Source: Rosa chinensis
Taxonomy: Eukaryota; Streptophyta; Magnoliopsida; Rosales; Rosaceae
Assembly: GCF_002994745.2 (NCBI RefSeq)
Contig: NC_037088.1
Span: 68,156,397-68,220,396 of the forward strand
Direction: 5' to 3'
DNA: 64,000 nucleotides
In this document: positions 10,868-20,433 of the stretch, in pieces
Numbering within the stretch: the stretch's first letter is position 1
How the letters are laid out: the number at the start of each line of letters is the position of its first letter
The notes under the pieces: generated by a model
Seen by the model: the letters and a program-made list of their open reading frames with translations, nothing else
Databases searched by the model: none
Told to the model about the DNA's origin: nothing
Translations under genes and position numbers: made by a program

Positions 10868-12471
10868 ATGGGGATAGGAAAGGGAAGCGAATTGTTGGGT
10901 GACTTTGGAGACAACGCAGTAATAAGAGGCATGCGCCTCGACAGACTGGGCAGTGAGGGCATTACGAGAGTAGGGGCTGATGCCACTCCCTGGCTTGTGA
11001 CCGTTCACCAAACACTTGAGGATCACCAAAAGAAAAATTATGAACTGTATGTATTTTTTTTTTAATTATGATTATACGTATTAATGTATTAGAGAGGCAA
11101 CATGAATAATCTAGTTCATTCTCAATTTTAGGCATGCAAAACTTTTCATGGAGTATTGCGGTAAGAGGATTAATGTACTAAAGCGGAATGGACTTATACC
11201 GACTATGGTCTTTGATGGAAATGCTACACCATTAATTAAAGACCCACATGTATGCCTCTTATCTCTATTTGTTTTCTCTTTTCATTTCACTAGATCGTTG
11301 GTAATTCATATCTACGCTTCTGATGCAGAAAGGAGCTGAGGAAAGCGATCGCGATTAGTGATGAAGACAAGAAGAATAACAACAACAATATCAATACGAA
11401 TGAGATACGGGATCCTGGTAGTGATATCAGTGACAGTGATAGTGATAGTGATGTTGCTGTGAACAGTGGTAGTGATCCCGTAGACAATAAGTCACCCTAT
11501 AAGTGGCCAAAACATAGATACATTCCTGAAAGATCCGAAGTAGTCAAGGTAGACACACTATCCCTCTTTTTCAAAGATGATAAATTTGTTAGGCAATTTA
11601 ATCTTATGCTTTGTTAAAATTGTTGGTTGTTGAAGTGGTTGACCGAGGAGATGGATGTAAAGTTCTTTGTTGCTCCTTATGAAGCCGATGCCCAACTGAC
11701 ACACCTGGCAAGCAAGAAAATAATAGATGCCGTCATCACCAATGATTCAGACCTTATAGCATTCGGATGTAAAAAAGTGAGTTACCTTATTACCTATTTT
11801 CTATATTATTACGTACTAACTTATTATGTTTATATGAAAGATTGATTTTTCCTTTTTTCTTCCAGATTATCTATCACATTGATTTTGAAGAAGAGACATG
11901 TGATTATTACTCATTTGATCGTTTAAAAGAAGTGAACGATGCCTACAAAGATTTTTCGCAAAAGAAGCTTCTAGAAATGGCAATAATGATAGGATGCGAT
12001 TATTTTCCAAATTTGGCAGGCATAGGCATTGGTAAAGCTTACGATGAGATAATGAAGCATAAACATTATGAGAATGTAATTGCCTGGTCGAAAAAAAAGC
12101 TGGTGCTTAGAACTGGGGTCGGGAATAAACAAGATACAACTTTGAGGACGGAGATTCTACAATGTTTTCAAACGGCAATTATGGCGTTCACATATCAACA
12201 AGTTTATAATCCCGAATCTAAAACTTGTGAACGCTTATCTCATATGATATATAATAATCTACAGGATGCCGTGGTGAGAAACATAACCAGGTTGTTAGGA
12301 CCACGTTTGAAGGACGAATCTGTTCATAATATTGCAATGGGTAATAGACCTTCGAAGCTCGAGGACATTGATGTAGATAATCGGCCTGAACAGTATCATG
12401 GAAAGACGGTTGAGTATGGGCTAAATTCTTTGGAAAGATTTTTTTGTAATAAGAGAAGCCGAAAAGAATAA
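10868..12471 (+). CDS. EXO1/XPG-family 5' nuclease-like protein
   Basis: Five exons: 10868-11046, 11132-11249, 11333-11548, 11636-11776 and 11866-12471, giving 419 residues. The start fits the family MGI signature. Landmarks in order: VGADATPWL (XPG-N), [42 protein letters not shown] (XPG-I and helix-turn-helix). The metal-binding Asp and Glu residues known from EXO1/FEN1 (in DAT, FDG, YEADA, DSD and GCDY) are all present. It ends soon after the nuclease core, lacking the long C-terminal tail of EXO1. The helical-arch region is replaced by an Asn/Ser/Asp-rich stretch ([12 protein letters not shown]). The acceptor of exon 3 is a weak AAAG four bases beyond a better CAG; using the CAG shifts frame to an early stop. 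The family acts on DNA flaps and ends in mismatch repair and recombination. Activity here is plausible but unproven. Confidence 0.7.
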
Positions 12472-12634
12472 GAGATCGAGGAAATAAGACAACGAAGAAA
12501 ACAAAGGCGTTTAGAACTTTTTGGGAGATATTTGTTTATTTTTTGTCTTACTATGTAATTTCTTTAATTGTGTAAAACCTTACTTTATGTCTTTATGTAC
12601 GTCTAGCTAGTTGAAATGTTGTAAAGCACCTTTT

Positions 12635-12863
12635 TCCCTCGCTTTCCTTCGTCCCTGGCTTGCGTTCGCGGAGAGTGAGCTGGAGCCAGCGAGGAGCTCG
12701 GTGAAGAGGGCGTTCAAATCTACTTCTTCTTCATCCCCCCATATGCGATTCCCCTTAGAAAGTGAATCTCAAATAGATTCACCCATCAAATTCAAATGTA
12801 TTACGGGATATAAAAACCTCGTGCTCTTTGCTCGAAGAGCCAATCTCCCTAATCTAAGCTATG
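12635..12863 (+). repeat. Nuclease-gene 3' flank block, copy C
   Basis: GC-richer block shared with 781-960 and 4335-4550. It is interrupted at 12864-12877 by the LINE insertion and continues at 19107. It can be read as a short ORF (AFAESELEPARSSVKRAFKS) in this copy, but the reading frame is not clearly conserved. Confidence 0.7.
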
Positions 12864-13454
12864 TCCTTTTTGAGTTTTTTTTATTTTATTTTATTTTTTG
12901 GGTGAAAAGGGGGCAAAAAACCCAGCAACAAAGGAAAAGAAGAAAGCTAGCTAGCCCATAGGGCGAATGCAAATAGCATGTGGCCAAGAAGTACCACTCA
13001 AATCATCTAACATGGAAGAGACGGCAGCAGGCGGCCTATTTGCTGAAGTATGATATCCAAAGTCCAAGGAAAGACTAAATTTTGCAAGGCAATCAGCGAA
13101 CATATTGTTCTCTCTATAAATGTGCACAGATTCATCAAAAGAATCTAACAGGAGTTTGTAACTGCAAATAAAAGCTCCAAGACTCCAAGAGGATGAAAAT
13201 CGCAGCTGGTACCATGGAATAAGTTGATCAAAGTTTCAGTCGCTCTCAAGGTTAAGATTTTTAATGCTTATCCCTGAAGCAATTTGTATACCAAGGTAGA
13301 CACCCCACATCTCAGCTTCGAGAATTTGACCAACGTCAATATTAGCTGCAAAACCATACACCCAATGTCCATTACTGCATCTAATTACACCCCCACAACC
13401 AATTCTTCCATTTTGACCAAATCTGGTGCCGTCAACATTTAATTTGAACCAACC

Positions 13455-14034
13455 TGTTGGGAAAATTAATAGAATGGAAATAATAACTCCAACCACAAAA
13501 GGATAATATGCAAAGAAATAAAACGAGTAAAGGAAAGTGAACACCAGATATAACGTGGTTCAGCAAGATGCCTACGTCCACGGAGCAGCAACAACAAGAA
13601 CTTCCACTATGATAATGTGGGTACAAGAGATACACAACTTCAAGAACAACTACTTGAAGGAAACTCTCTCTCACACTTGTTTTACTACCTAACCACAACT
13701 ACACACTCAACATGTAGTAAAACACTCTTCACTCTCTACTTGGATGAAGATGTTTTTCTCTCTATCTGCAGTTTGGACTTACTACCTTTACTCTCTCTAC
13801 ACAAGCTGGCCGATAAGAGGAATTTGTGAACTTCTGCCGTTCCTTCTCTTTCTCTCCAGCTCTTTATAAACAAAAAGAGGTGTGAAAGGAACAGTCACTA
13901 TTCCTTTCCTTTTGCTTTCACCTTTTCTCTTTTTGCATGTTTGCTGCCATGTCTGCCGAAAGCTTGGTCTCCCACTTTCTTTTCCTTTGTCTCCCACGTT
14001 CTTCTTCCTCCAATTAAGGAGGGATGGCCCAACA
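13455..14034 (-). repeat. 3' LTR of the copia element
   Basis: 580 bp, TGTTGGG...CCCAACA in plus orientation. A TATA-like tttataaa (13862-13869) reads TTTATAAAGAG on the minus strand. Confidence 0.95.
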
Positions 14035-14050
14035 ATCTCCCCCTCCCGAC
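14035..14050 (-). other. Polypurine tract of the copia element
   Basis: Minus-strand GTCGGGAGGGGGAGAT directly upstream of the 3' LTR; it primes plus-strand DNA synthesis. The gag-pol stop codon abuts it. Confidence 0.85.
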
Positions 14051-17000
14051 TTAGATGGAGGGATGCGTCAGTCCTGACGCGCTTCTGCAAAACTCAAACT
14101 TTTGCTGTTGAACAACTTTGGTCAACATATCTGAAATGTTCTTGTTGGTGTGGATTTTCCTCAACTGGAAAAACTTCTTTGACACTGCATCTCGGATCCA
14201 ATGATACCGATGATCAATGTGCTTAGTGCGAGGGTGATACATTGAATTTTTGCTCAAGTGAATAGCACTCTGACTATCACAATGTACCACATAATTTCCT
14301 TGCTTCACACCCAACTCTTGAACGAACCTTTGCAGCCATATCATTTCCTTGCCAGCTTCATTTGCTGCTAAGTACTCTGATTCTGTGGTGGATAATGCAA
14401 CACACTTCTGTAACTTGGACTGCCATGACACAGCTCCCCCAGAAAATGTAAATAAGTATGCAGAAGTGGACTTTCGATTATCAAGGTCTCCTGCCAAATC
14501 TGCATCTGTAAAACCTTCCAAGATTGGTTCTGATCCACCAAAACATAAACACAACTTTGAGGTGCCCCTCAAATATTTGAGTATCCACTTGACAGCTTCC
14601 CAATGCTCTCTGCCAGGATTAGAAAGATATCTACTAACAACACCAACTGCATGTGCAATATCAGGGCGAGTGCATACCATGGCATACATAAGACTACCAA
14701 CAGCTGACGAGTAAGGGATACCTGCCATCTTGTCTTTCTCCACTTGTGTAGTTGGACATGATAATCTGCTTAACTTGAAATGATTACCTAGAGGTGAGCT
14801 TACTGACTTAGCTTCTTTCATGTTGAACCTTTCAAGCACTCGTTCAACATACCTCTCCTGTGACAACCATAATTTCTTCGCCTGCCTGTCACGAGTAATC
14901 TCCATGCCCAAAATCTGCTTAGCTGGTCCTAAGTCTTTCATATCAAATGACTTTGATAAATCTGCTTTCAACTTGCGAATCATAGAAACATCTTTGCCCA
15001 CTATTAACATATCATCAACATAGAGCAACAAAATAATGAAGTTACCTCCAGTAAACCGCTGGAGATACACACATGGATCTGCATCAGTTCTCTTGTACCC
15101 ATGACCCACCATGAATGAGTCAAATTTCTTGTACCATTGCCTTGGCGCTTGCTTAAGCCCGTATAGACTTTTCTTCAACTTGCAAACCATGTGCTGCTTT
15201 CCCTTGACTTCGAAACCTTCTGGTTGCTCCATGTATATTTCTTCTTCCAAATCACCATGAAGAAATGCAGTTTTCACATCTAACTGCTCCACCTCAAGAT
15301 CCATGCTAGCTGCCATGCCCAAAATGATTCTGATAGAAGTCATCTTGACAACTGGTGAGAAGATCTCATCAAAATCTATTCCTTCCTTCTGCCCAAAACC
15401 TTTCACTACCAAGCGAGCCTTGAACTTTGTCAACTGTTCATTCTCGTCTCTCTTCAACTTGAACACCCATTTATTTTTGAGTGCTTTTCTGCCTTTAGGA
15501 AGCTCCACCAATTCATAGGTGTCATTCTTCAATAAGGACTCCATTTCAGACTTCATCGCCAACATCCACTTATCACAGTCTGCATGAGTCTTTGCCTCCT
15601 CAAAGCATTCAGGCTCTCCATCATTGGTCGACAGAATGTATCTGGAATATGGATCATCTCCATCACTAGTCACCAATATATATTGTGAAGAATGATACTT
15701 GGTATTTGGCTTTGGCTCTCTGTTGGATCTTCGAACTGGTACTTGGGCATTTTCTAGCTGCTCCCCCTGATTTGGCTCCCCCTGATCATGATCCTCAGGT
15801 TCTGCTGCTTCTGCTTCCGCCATATCAGGAACATCTTCATTTACCATATCTTGAGCTTTGTTACTAGGTTCTTCTTGAAGTGGTGATGAATCGTATGTGA
15901 GCTGGTCTGCATGTTCTACTTCATTTTTGTCAAAATCCGCAATGGTTTGACCTTCATGAAACACCACATCTCTGCTTCTGAATAATTTCTTGGTCTTTGG
16001 ATTCCACAATCGGTAGCCCATCTCTTCATTGCCATATCCAAGAAAGATACACGGCATGGCCTTGTCATCCAGCTTTGATCTTTGCTCCTTTGGCACATGT
16101 GCAAATGCTTTGCACCCAAACACCCTCAAGTGGGAATATGAAGCGCTTCTACCGGTCCATACGCCTTCGGGAGTCTCCAAGCCCAACGGTACACATGGTG
16201 TTCGGTTAATAAGGTAACATGCAGTTGTCATTGCTTCGCCCCAAAACTTCTTTGTCAGGTTGGCCGTCTTCAGCATGCTTCTCACTTTTTCTAGAATGGT
16301 GCGGTTCATCCTCTCTGCTACACCATTATGTTGTGGGGTGCCAGGAATTGTCTTCACGTGTTTGATGCCATGCTTCGAACAATAATCTTTGAATTCGTTC
16401 GAAGTATATTCTCCTCCATTGTCACTACGGATACATTTGAGGGATCTTCCTGTCTCCCTTTCCACCATGGCATGAAATTCCTTAAAGGTTTGAAACACCT
16501 GGTCTTTTGTTTTCAACAAATAAACCCAAACCTTTCGTGAAGCATCATCAATATAAGTGACAAAATATTTATTATGACCTACTGATTCAACTTCCATAGG
16601 GCCACATACATCTGAGTGTACTAGGTCTAATACATTTTCTTTCCTCGTAAATGTTCTTGTGAAACTAACTTTATGTTGTTTACCAAATAAACAATAATCA
16701 CAAGAGTCAAGTGAGGTACCTTTGGCAAAAGGAATTAGAGACTTCTTTGCCAAAACTTGCAATCCCTTCTCACTCATATGACCTAGCCGCTTGTGCCATA
16801 AACTTGGAGAAGAGTCGTCTGCAACATTCAATTCTCCTTTGCATATTTTGCCATATGTCTTATAGAGGGTGCAACACATCTTCCCTCTAGCAATTACCAA
16901 CGATCCCTTGGTAAGCCTCCACTTTTGATCACCTCCATGATGATGAAACCCTTGTCGGTCAAGCACACCGGTTGACATCAAATTGAGACGTAGACCCGGA

Positions 17001-18073
17001 ACATATCTAACATCTTTTAACATAAGCTTGTTGCCCAAATCGGTCTCAAAACAAATATCTCCAATTCCTGAAATCTTGGAGTAACCATCGTTGCCCATCT
17101 TCACCCTCCCAAAGTCACCGCCTTGGTATGTAGTGAAGTACTCCAAGTGTGGAGTAGCATGGAAAGAGGCTCCAGAATCAACGACCCATGCAACACCGGA
17201 ACAATCATCAACATGTAAGCATTCACCTTCAAGACAAAGGAACTCACATTCATCATGAGACACGGAAGCTGCAGTGTTTCTCGTGTCATCGTTCGGTTGA
17301 TGAGTATTGCCATCTCGACCCTCCTTCGGATCCTTCTTCAATTTGTTGCAATTCTTCTTCATGTGGCCAAAAATACCACAATGATGGCATTTTCCATTGA
17401 ATCTTGTTCTGGATCTGCTCATACTTCTTCCATGGCCTTTGGGTCCTCTGCTTTTGCTCCTTCCTCTATGCTCCGTCACAAAGACTTGGCTATTGTCCGA
17501 GCTTGAAGATTTTCTTCTAGTTTCTTCATTCAACATGTTATTTTTAACATTATCCATAGACAATACACCATCTGGAGCAGAATTACTTACAGTTACAACA
17601 AAGGTCTCCCAATTGTCCGGCAATGATCCCAATAGCAACAAGGCTTGCAACTCGTCATCAATCTTCATGTCCATCGTGGCCAATTGATTGATTGTACTTT
17701 GGAAGTTGTTGAGGTGCTCGGTCACTCTAACACCATCTTTGTACTTCATGTTTACGAGCTCCTTGATTAGAAATGCTTTCTTGGCAGCAGTCTTCTTCTC
17801 GAACAAGGACGTCAACTTCAGCCATAATTCACGTGCATTGGTTTCATTAGACACATGGTGGAATACACTGTCATCCACCCATTCGCGGATGTAACCGATG
17901 GCTTTGCGGTTCATCTTAGTCCAAGTCGGAACTGAAGTTCCTTCCGGCTTGGCCGCCTCTCCTACGATTGGCTCATGCAAATCTTTGCAATAGAGAATAT
18001 CCTCCATTCTCGGCTTCCATGTAATCCAATTAGAGTGGTTGAGTCGGATCATGGTACTCCGTGAACTTTCCAT
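14051..18073 (-). CDS. Copia gag-pol polyprotein, 1340 aa, intact
   Basis: One uninterrupted frame. Order: gag of the UBN2 type (about 50-190), zinc knuckle CHHCGIFGHMKKNC (about 230), aspartic protease with WVVDSGASFH (about 297), the pre-integrase zinc region, an integrase core with HSDVCGP and SDNGGEY plus the downstream Glu, then reverse transcriptase with the catalytic YVDDM box. RNase H carries GFTDADLAGD at the end. No stop or frameshift is seen, and length is normal for the family. All enzymes needed for its own copying appear present; whether it is transcribed cannot be told from sequence. The nested position in a dead LINE explains why no host gene is broken. Confidence 0.95.
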   Translation of the reverse strand: MESSRSTMIRLNHSNWITWKPRMEDILYCKDLHEPIVGEAAKPEGTSVPTWTKMNRKAIGYIREWVDDSVFHHVSNETNARELWLKLTSLFEKKTAAKKAFLIKELVNMKYKDGVRVTEHLNNFQSTINQLATMDMKIDDELQALLLLGSLPDNWETFVVTVSNSAPDGVLSMDNVKNNMLNEETRRKSSSSDNSQVFVTEHRGRSKSRGPKGHGRSMSRSRTRFNGKCHHCGIFGHMKKNCNKLKKDPKEGRDGNTHQPNDDTRNTAASVSHDECEFLCLEGECLHVDDCSGVAWVVDSGASFHATPHLEYFTTYQGGDFGRVKMGNDGYSKISGIGDICFETDLGNKLMLKDVRYVPGLRLNLMSTGVLDRQGFHHHGGDQKWRLTKGSLVIARGKMCCTLYKTYGKICKGELNVADDSSPSLWHKRLGHMSEKGLQVLAKKSLIPFAKGTSLDSCDYCLFGKQHKVSFTRTFTRKENVLDLVHSDVCGPMEVESVGHNKYFVTYIDDASRKVWVYLLKTKDQVFQTFKEFHAMVERETGRSLKCIRSDNGGEYTSNEFKDYCSKHGIKHVKTIPGTPQHNGVAERMNRTILEKVRSMLKTANLTKKFWGEAMTTACYLINRTPCVPLGLETPEGVWTGRSASYSHLRVFGCKAFAHVPKEQRSKLDDKAMPCIFLGYGNEEMGYRLWNPKTKKLFRSRDVVFHEGQTIADFDKNEVEHADQLTYDSSPLQEEPSNKAQDMVNEDVPDMAEAEAAEPEDHDQGEPNQGEQLENAQVPVRRSNREPKPNTKYHSSQYILVTSDGDDPYSRYILSTNDGEPECFEEAKTHADCDKWMLAMKSEMESLLKNDTYELVELPKGRKALKNKWVFKLKRDENEQLTKFKARLVVKGFGQKEGIDFDEIFSPVVKMTSIRIILGMAASMDLEVEQLDVKTAFLHGDLEEEIYMEQPEGFEVKGKQHMVCKLKKSLYGLKQAPRQWYKKFDSFMVGHGYKRTDADPCVYLQRFTGGNFIILLLYVDDMLIVGKDVSMIRKLKADLSKSFDMKDLGPAKQILGMEITRDRQAKKLWLSQERYVERVLERFNMKEAKSVSSPLGNHFKLSRLSCPTTQVEKDKMAGIPYSSAVGSLMYAMVCTRPDIAHAVGVVSRYLSNPGREHWEAVKWILKYLRGTSKLCLCFGGSEPILEGFTDADLAGDLDNRKSTSAYLFTFSGGAVSWQSKLQKCVALSTTESEYLAANEAGKEMIWLQRFVQELGVKQGNYVVHCDSQSAIHLSKNSMYHPRTKHIDHRYHWIRDAVSKKFFQLRKIHTNKNISDMLTKVVQQQKFEFCRSASGLTHPSI

Positions 18074-18095
18074 TCTAGCACCTTACGAACCAAGT

Positions 18096-18107
18096 GCTCT
18101 GATACCA
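18096..18107 (-). other. Primer-binding site (initiator tRNA-Met)
   Basis: Minus-strand TGGTATCAGAGC, one base downstream of the 5' LTR. It is the standard copia match to the 3' end of initiator tRNA-Met. Confidence 0.95.
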
Positions 18108-18108
18108 C

Positions 18109-18688
18109 TGTTGGGAAAATTAATAGAATGGAAATAATAACTCCAACCACAAAAGGATAATATGCAAAGAAATAAAACGAGTAAAGGAAAGTGAACACCA
18201 GATATAACGTGGTTCAGCAAGATGCCTACGTCCACGGAGCAGCAACAACAAGAACTTCCACTATGATAATGTGGGTACAAGAGATACACAACTTCAAGAA
18301 CAACTACTTGAAGGAAACTCTCTCTCACACTTGTTTTACTACCTAACCACAACTACACACTCAACATGTAGTAAAACACTCTTCACTCTCTACTTGGATG
18401 AAGATGTTTTTCTCTCTATCTGCAGTTTGGACTTACTGCCTTTACTCTCTCTACACAAGCTGGCCGATAAGAGGAATTTGTGAACTTCTGCCGTTCCTTC
18501 TCTTTCTCTCCAGCTCTTTATAAACAAAAAGAGGTGTGAAAGGAACAGTCACTATTCCTTTCCTTTTGCTTTCACCTTTTCTCTTTTTGCATGTTTGCTG
18601 CCATGTCTGCCGAAAGCTTGGTCTCCCACTTTCTTTTCCTTTGTCTCCCACGTTCTTCTTCCTCCAATTAAGGAGGGATGGCCCAACA
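18109..18688 (-). repeat. 5' LTR of the copia element
   Basis: 580 bp; identical to the 3' LTR apart from one substitution that I could find. Confidence 0.95.
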
Positions 18689-19106
18689 ATCAACCCTGAT
18701 CAGGTTTGCTCCATGCAAGGTGTTCAACCCGCCTAGGCAATTTTGTGGAGCATTTTGGTTGGCTTTATGCCAATCCCAAGCATAAGAAAGGATGATACTC
18801 ATAAAATTGCTTGGGAGAATAAAGCTAGGAAGGCTCAAATATAAGATTATTCCTCCATTTCCAAATGAACCGGCCAACAGATACAAATAAATAGCTCGCT
18901 CCATCTTAAAACATTATAACAACTGGTATGACAATGCAAGTTGGCAGCAAGCCAGCCATCCCACTCAAGATTAAAAGCAGGAGCCACATTAATAGGGATA
19001 ATAAAAGCATTCCAAACCTGGTTAGCACGAGGGCAATCCCTTAGTATATGTAGCATAGATTCAGCATCATTACCGCATAGAGCACATAGAGGTCCTTTTT
19101 GAGTTT

Positions 19107-19340
19107 ATGTCAAAAGTCTCATGAACCGATTTCACTCGCCTACTCTTTAATTTGTCTGGAGTAGAAGATTTTAACTAAATGGGATATTGTGGTCTCTAAG
19201 ATTCGTTGTAATTAATTGGGATATTGTGGTCTCGAAGATTCATTGGAATTAATTGAATTATGGTGTATTGTAATGGGCTTCTTCATCATTGGGCCGGTTT
19301 ACAATTAGGTATTCAAGGCTCAATTTAGGTGTATGGATAT
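19107..19340 (+). repeat. Continuation of the array flank after the LINE
   Basis: From atgtcaaaagtctcatgaacc onward it matches 975-1050 and 4560-4735. It is the far half of flank copy C. Similarity ends where (AC)n and a Helitron-like terminus begin at about 19341. Confidence 0.75.
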
Positions 19341-19349
19341 ACACACACA

Positions 19350-20360
19350 CTAGAAATTGTGCCCGTGCTTTCCCGCGGAACTTTAGTTAGTTTAGCTTAA
19401 GTGAGTGGTGGAGATTGTTTAAGAGAGTAACTGCTTGTATAGACAACAACACTGGAATACCAATTATTACATATTATTCGGATAATTGAAGTTAGTTTAG
19501 CTAAAGTTATTTGGTTTGTTTTGTATAGTAAGAGGTTATTTTGATAATATGTTTGTAACTATACTACCTGATCATCTTAATTAACACTACCAGCTGGATC
19601 TACCCTACTTATAGTGTTTCATACTTATAAGTTCAAATCAAAGACTATAAGTAGTCTGATGATCAGGTAGTAAAGTAAGAGGTTGCAGGAGTCTCACTTG
19701 CAGTTTACAGGCATTGATCTCTCTCTGCTTGAATTAAGCCAAGTTAATCCAAATTTGATAGAGGGAAAATAATTTGATCATGTAGTGTATACATGATGTA
19801 AATTAATGTTTCGAAAAATGATAGTTGACATAACATGTTTCAAACAAAAGATTAAGTATCAGGATCAATGTTTGGATGATGTTGAAGGAGAATATGAAAA
19901 TATAAACATGGAATGAAAATTATTACCACTATCCATTAACTTTGAATTAGATAAAAATATGACAAAATTTATTCAATATACTTGAAAGAACAACTGATTC
20001 ATGCAAAACCAAATGTGATAGAATGTACCCGAAATTTAAGAAGTGCAATGCCTTAGGTAGAAGGGTACTGTTATAGGAGGAGTGCAAGCTGTGCTTCTAC
20101 AGCTAGCTACTTCCATTGTGCTTGTGTCTGTTTTGCGTAAAAACAACAGAATATGAAATTGGTGTAGGGCTAAACACATAATATAGAATTACTTATTTAG
20201 TTCGGCATACATGTAGTTTTCAATATGAAGAATATAGTTACCTTAGTGATATCAGGCTCTTGAGGTCAGATCAGGGCTAATAGTATGTCAAGTTCAGTCA
20301 GGATTGTCTTTGCAGCTCTAGTTGTTTATGATACTAGGCGTCTATCATCCTATTTTTGTT
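19350..20360. other. Helitron-like minus-strand terminus and spacer
   Basis: On the minus strand, GGGCACAATTTCTAG followed by T at 19350 resembles a Helitron 3' end (CTAG before a T). No matching 5' end was found, so the element is undefined. A hairpin with 15-bp arms lies at 19562-19576 and 19658-19672. No gene is seen. Confidence 0.35.
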
Positions 20361-20433
20361 GAAAGATCCAAAGTAGTCAAGGTAAACACACTGTCTCTCT
20401 TTTTCAAAGATGATAAATTTGTTAGACAATTTA
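20361..20433 (+). pseudogene. Fragment of the EXO1-like gene (exon 3 end and intron 3)
   Basis: From tgaaagatccaaagtagtc on, about 73 bp match 11526-11599 with a few substitutions, including the exon 3 donor site. Similarity stops exactly where a Helitron-like 5' end begins (20434), so the fragment was either cut by, or moved with, that element. Confidence 0.75.

Larger units (their letters stand above)
13455..18690 (-). mobile_element. Complete Ty1/copia retrotransposon
   Basis: Two 580-bp LTRs (13455-14034 and 18109-18688) flank one open gag-pol frame. On the minus strand the order is 5' LTR, primer-binding site, gag-pol, polypurine tract, 3' LTR. The 5-bp target duplication CAACC is at 13450-13454 and 18691-18695. 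Two extra bases (AT, 18689-18690) sit between the TG...CA terminus and the right target duplication. The LTRs differ at one position that I could find (A near 13783 versus G near 18437), so the insertion is very young. Lineage looks Tork/Tnt1-like. Confidence 0.95.
12878..19092 (-). mobile_element. 5'-truncated LINE, split by a copia element
   Basis: Perfect 14-bp target duplications (tcctttttgagttt) lie at 12864-12877 and 19093-19106. The left edge is T-rich (poly-A on the minus strand). The LINE's own length is about 970 bp: 18691-19092 encodes the end of reverse transcriptase with the zinc-finger-like segment (LHILRDCPRANQVW), and 12878-13454 encodes RNase H (GWFKLNVDG, then GGVIR, EAEMWGV and LNLESD). 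The two halves rejoin in frame at the copia target site, showing the order LINE first, copia second. The zf-RVT part already has a frameshift or stop after HLEMEE, so the LINE is dead. Confidence 0.85.

Noticed and set aside
18096..18107. Match to a tRNA end
   Set aside because: It is the retrotransposon primer-binding site, not a tRNA gene; no cloverleaf follows.
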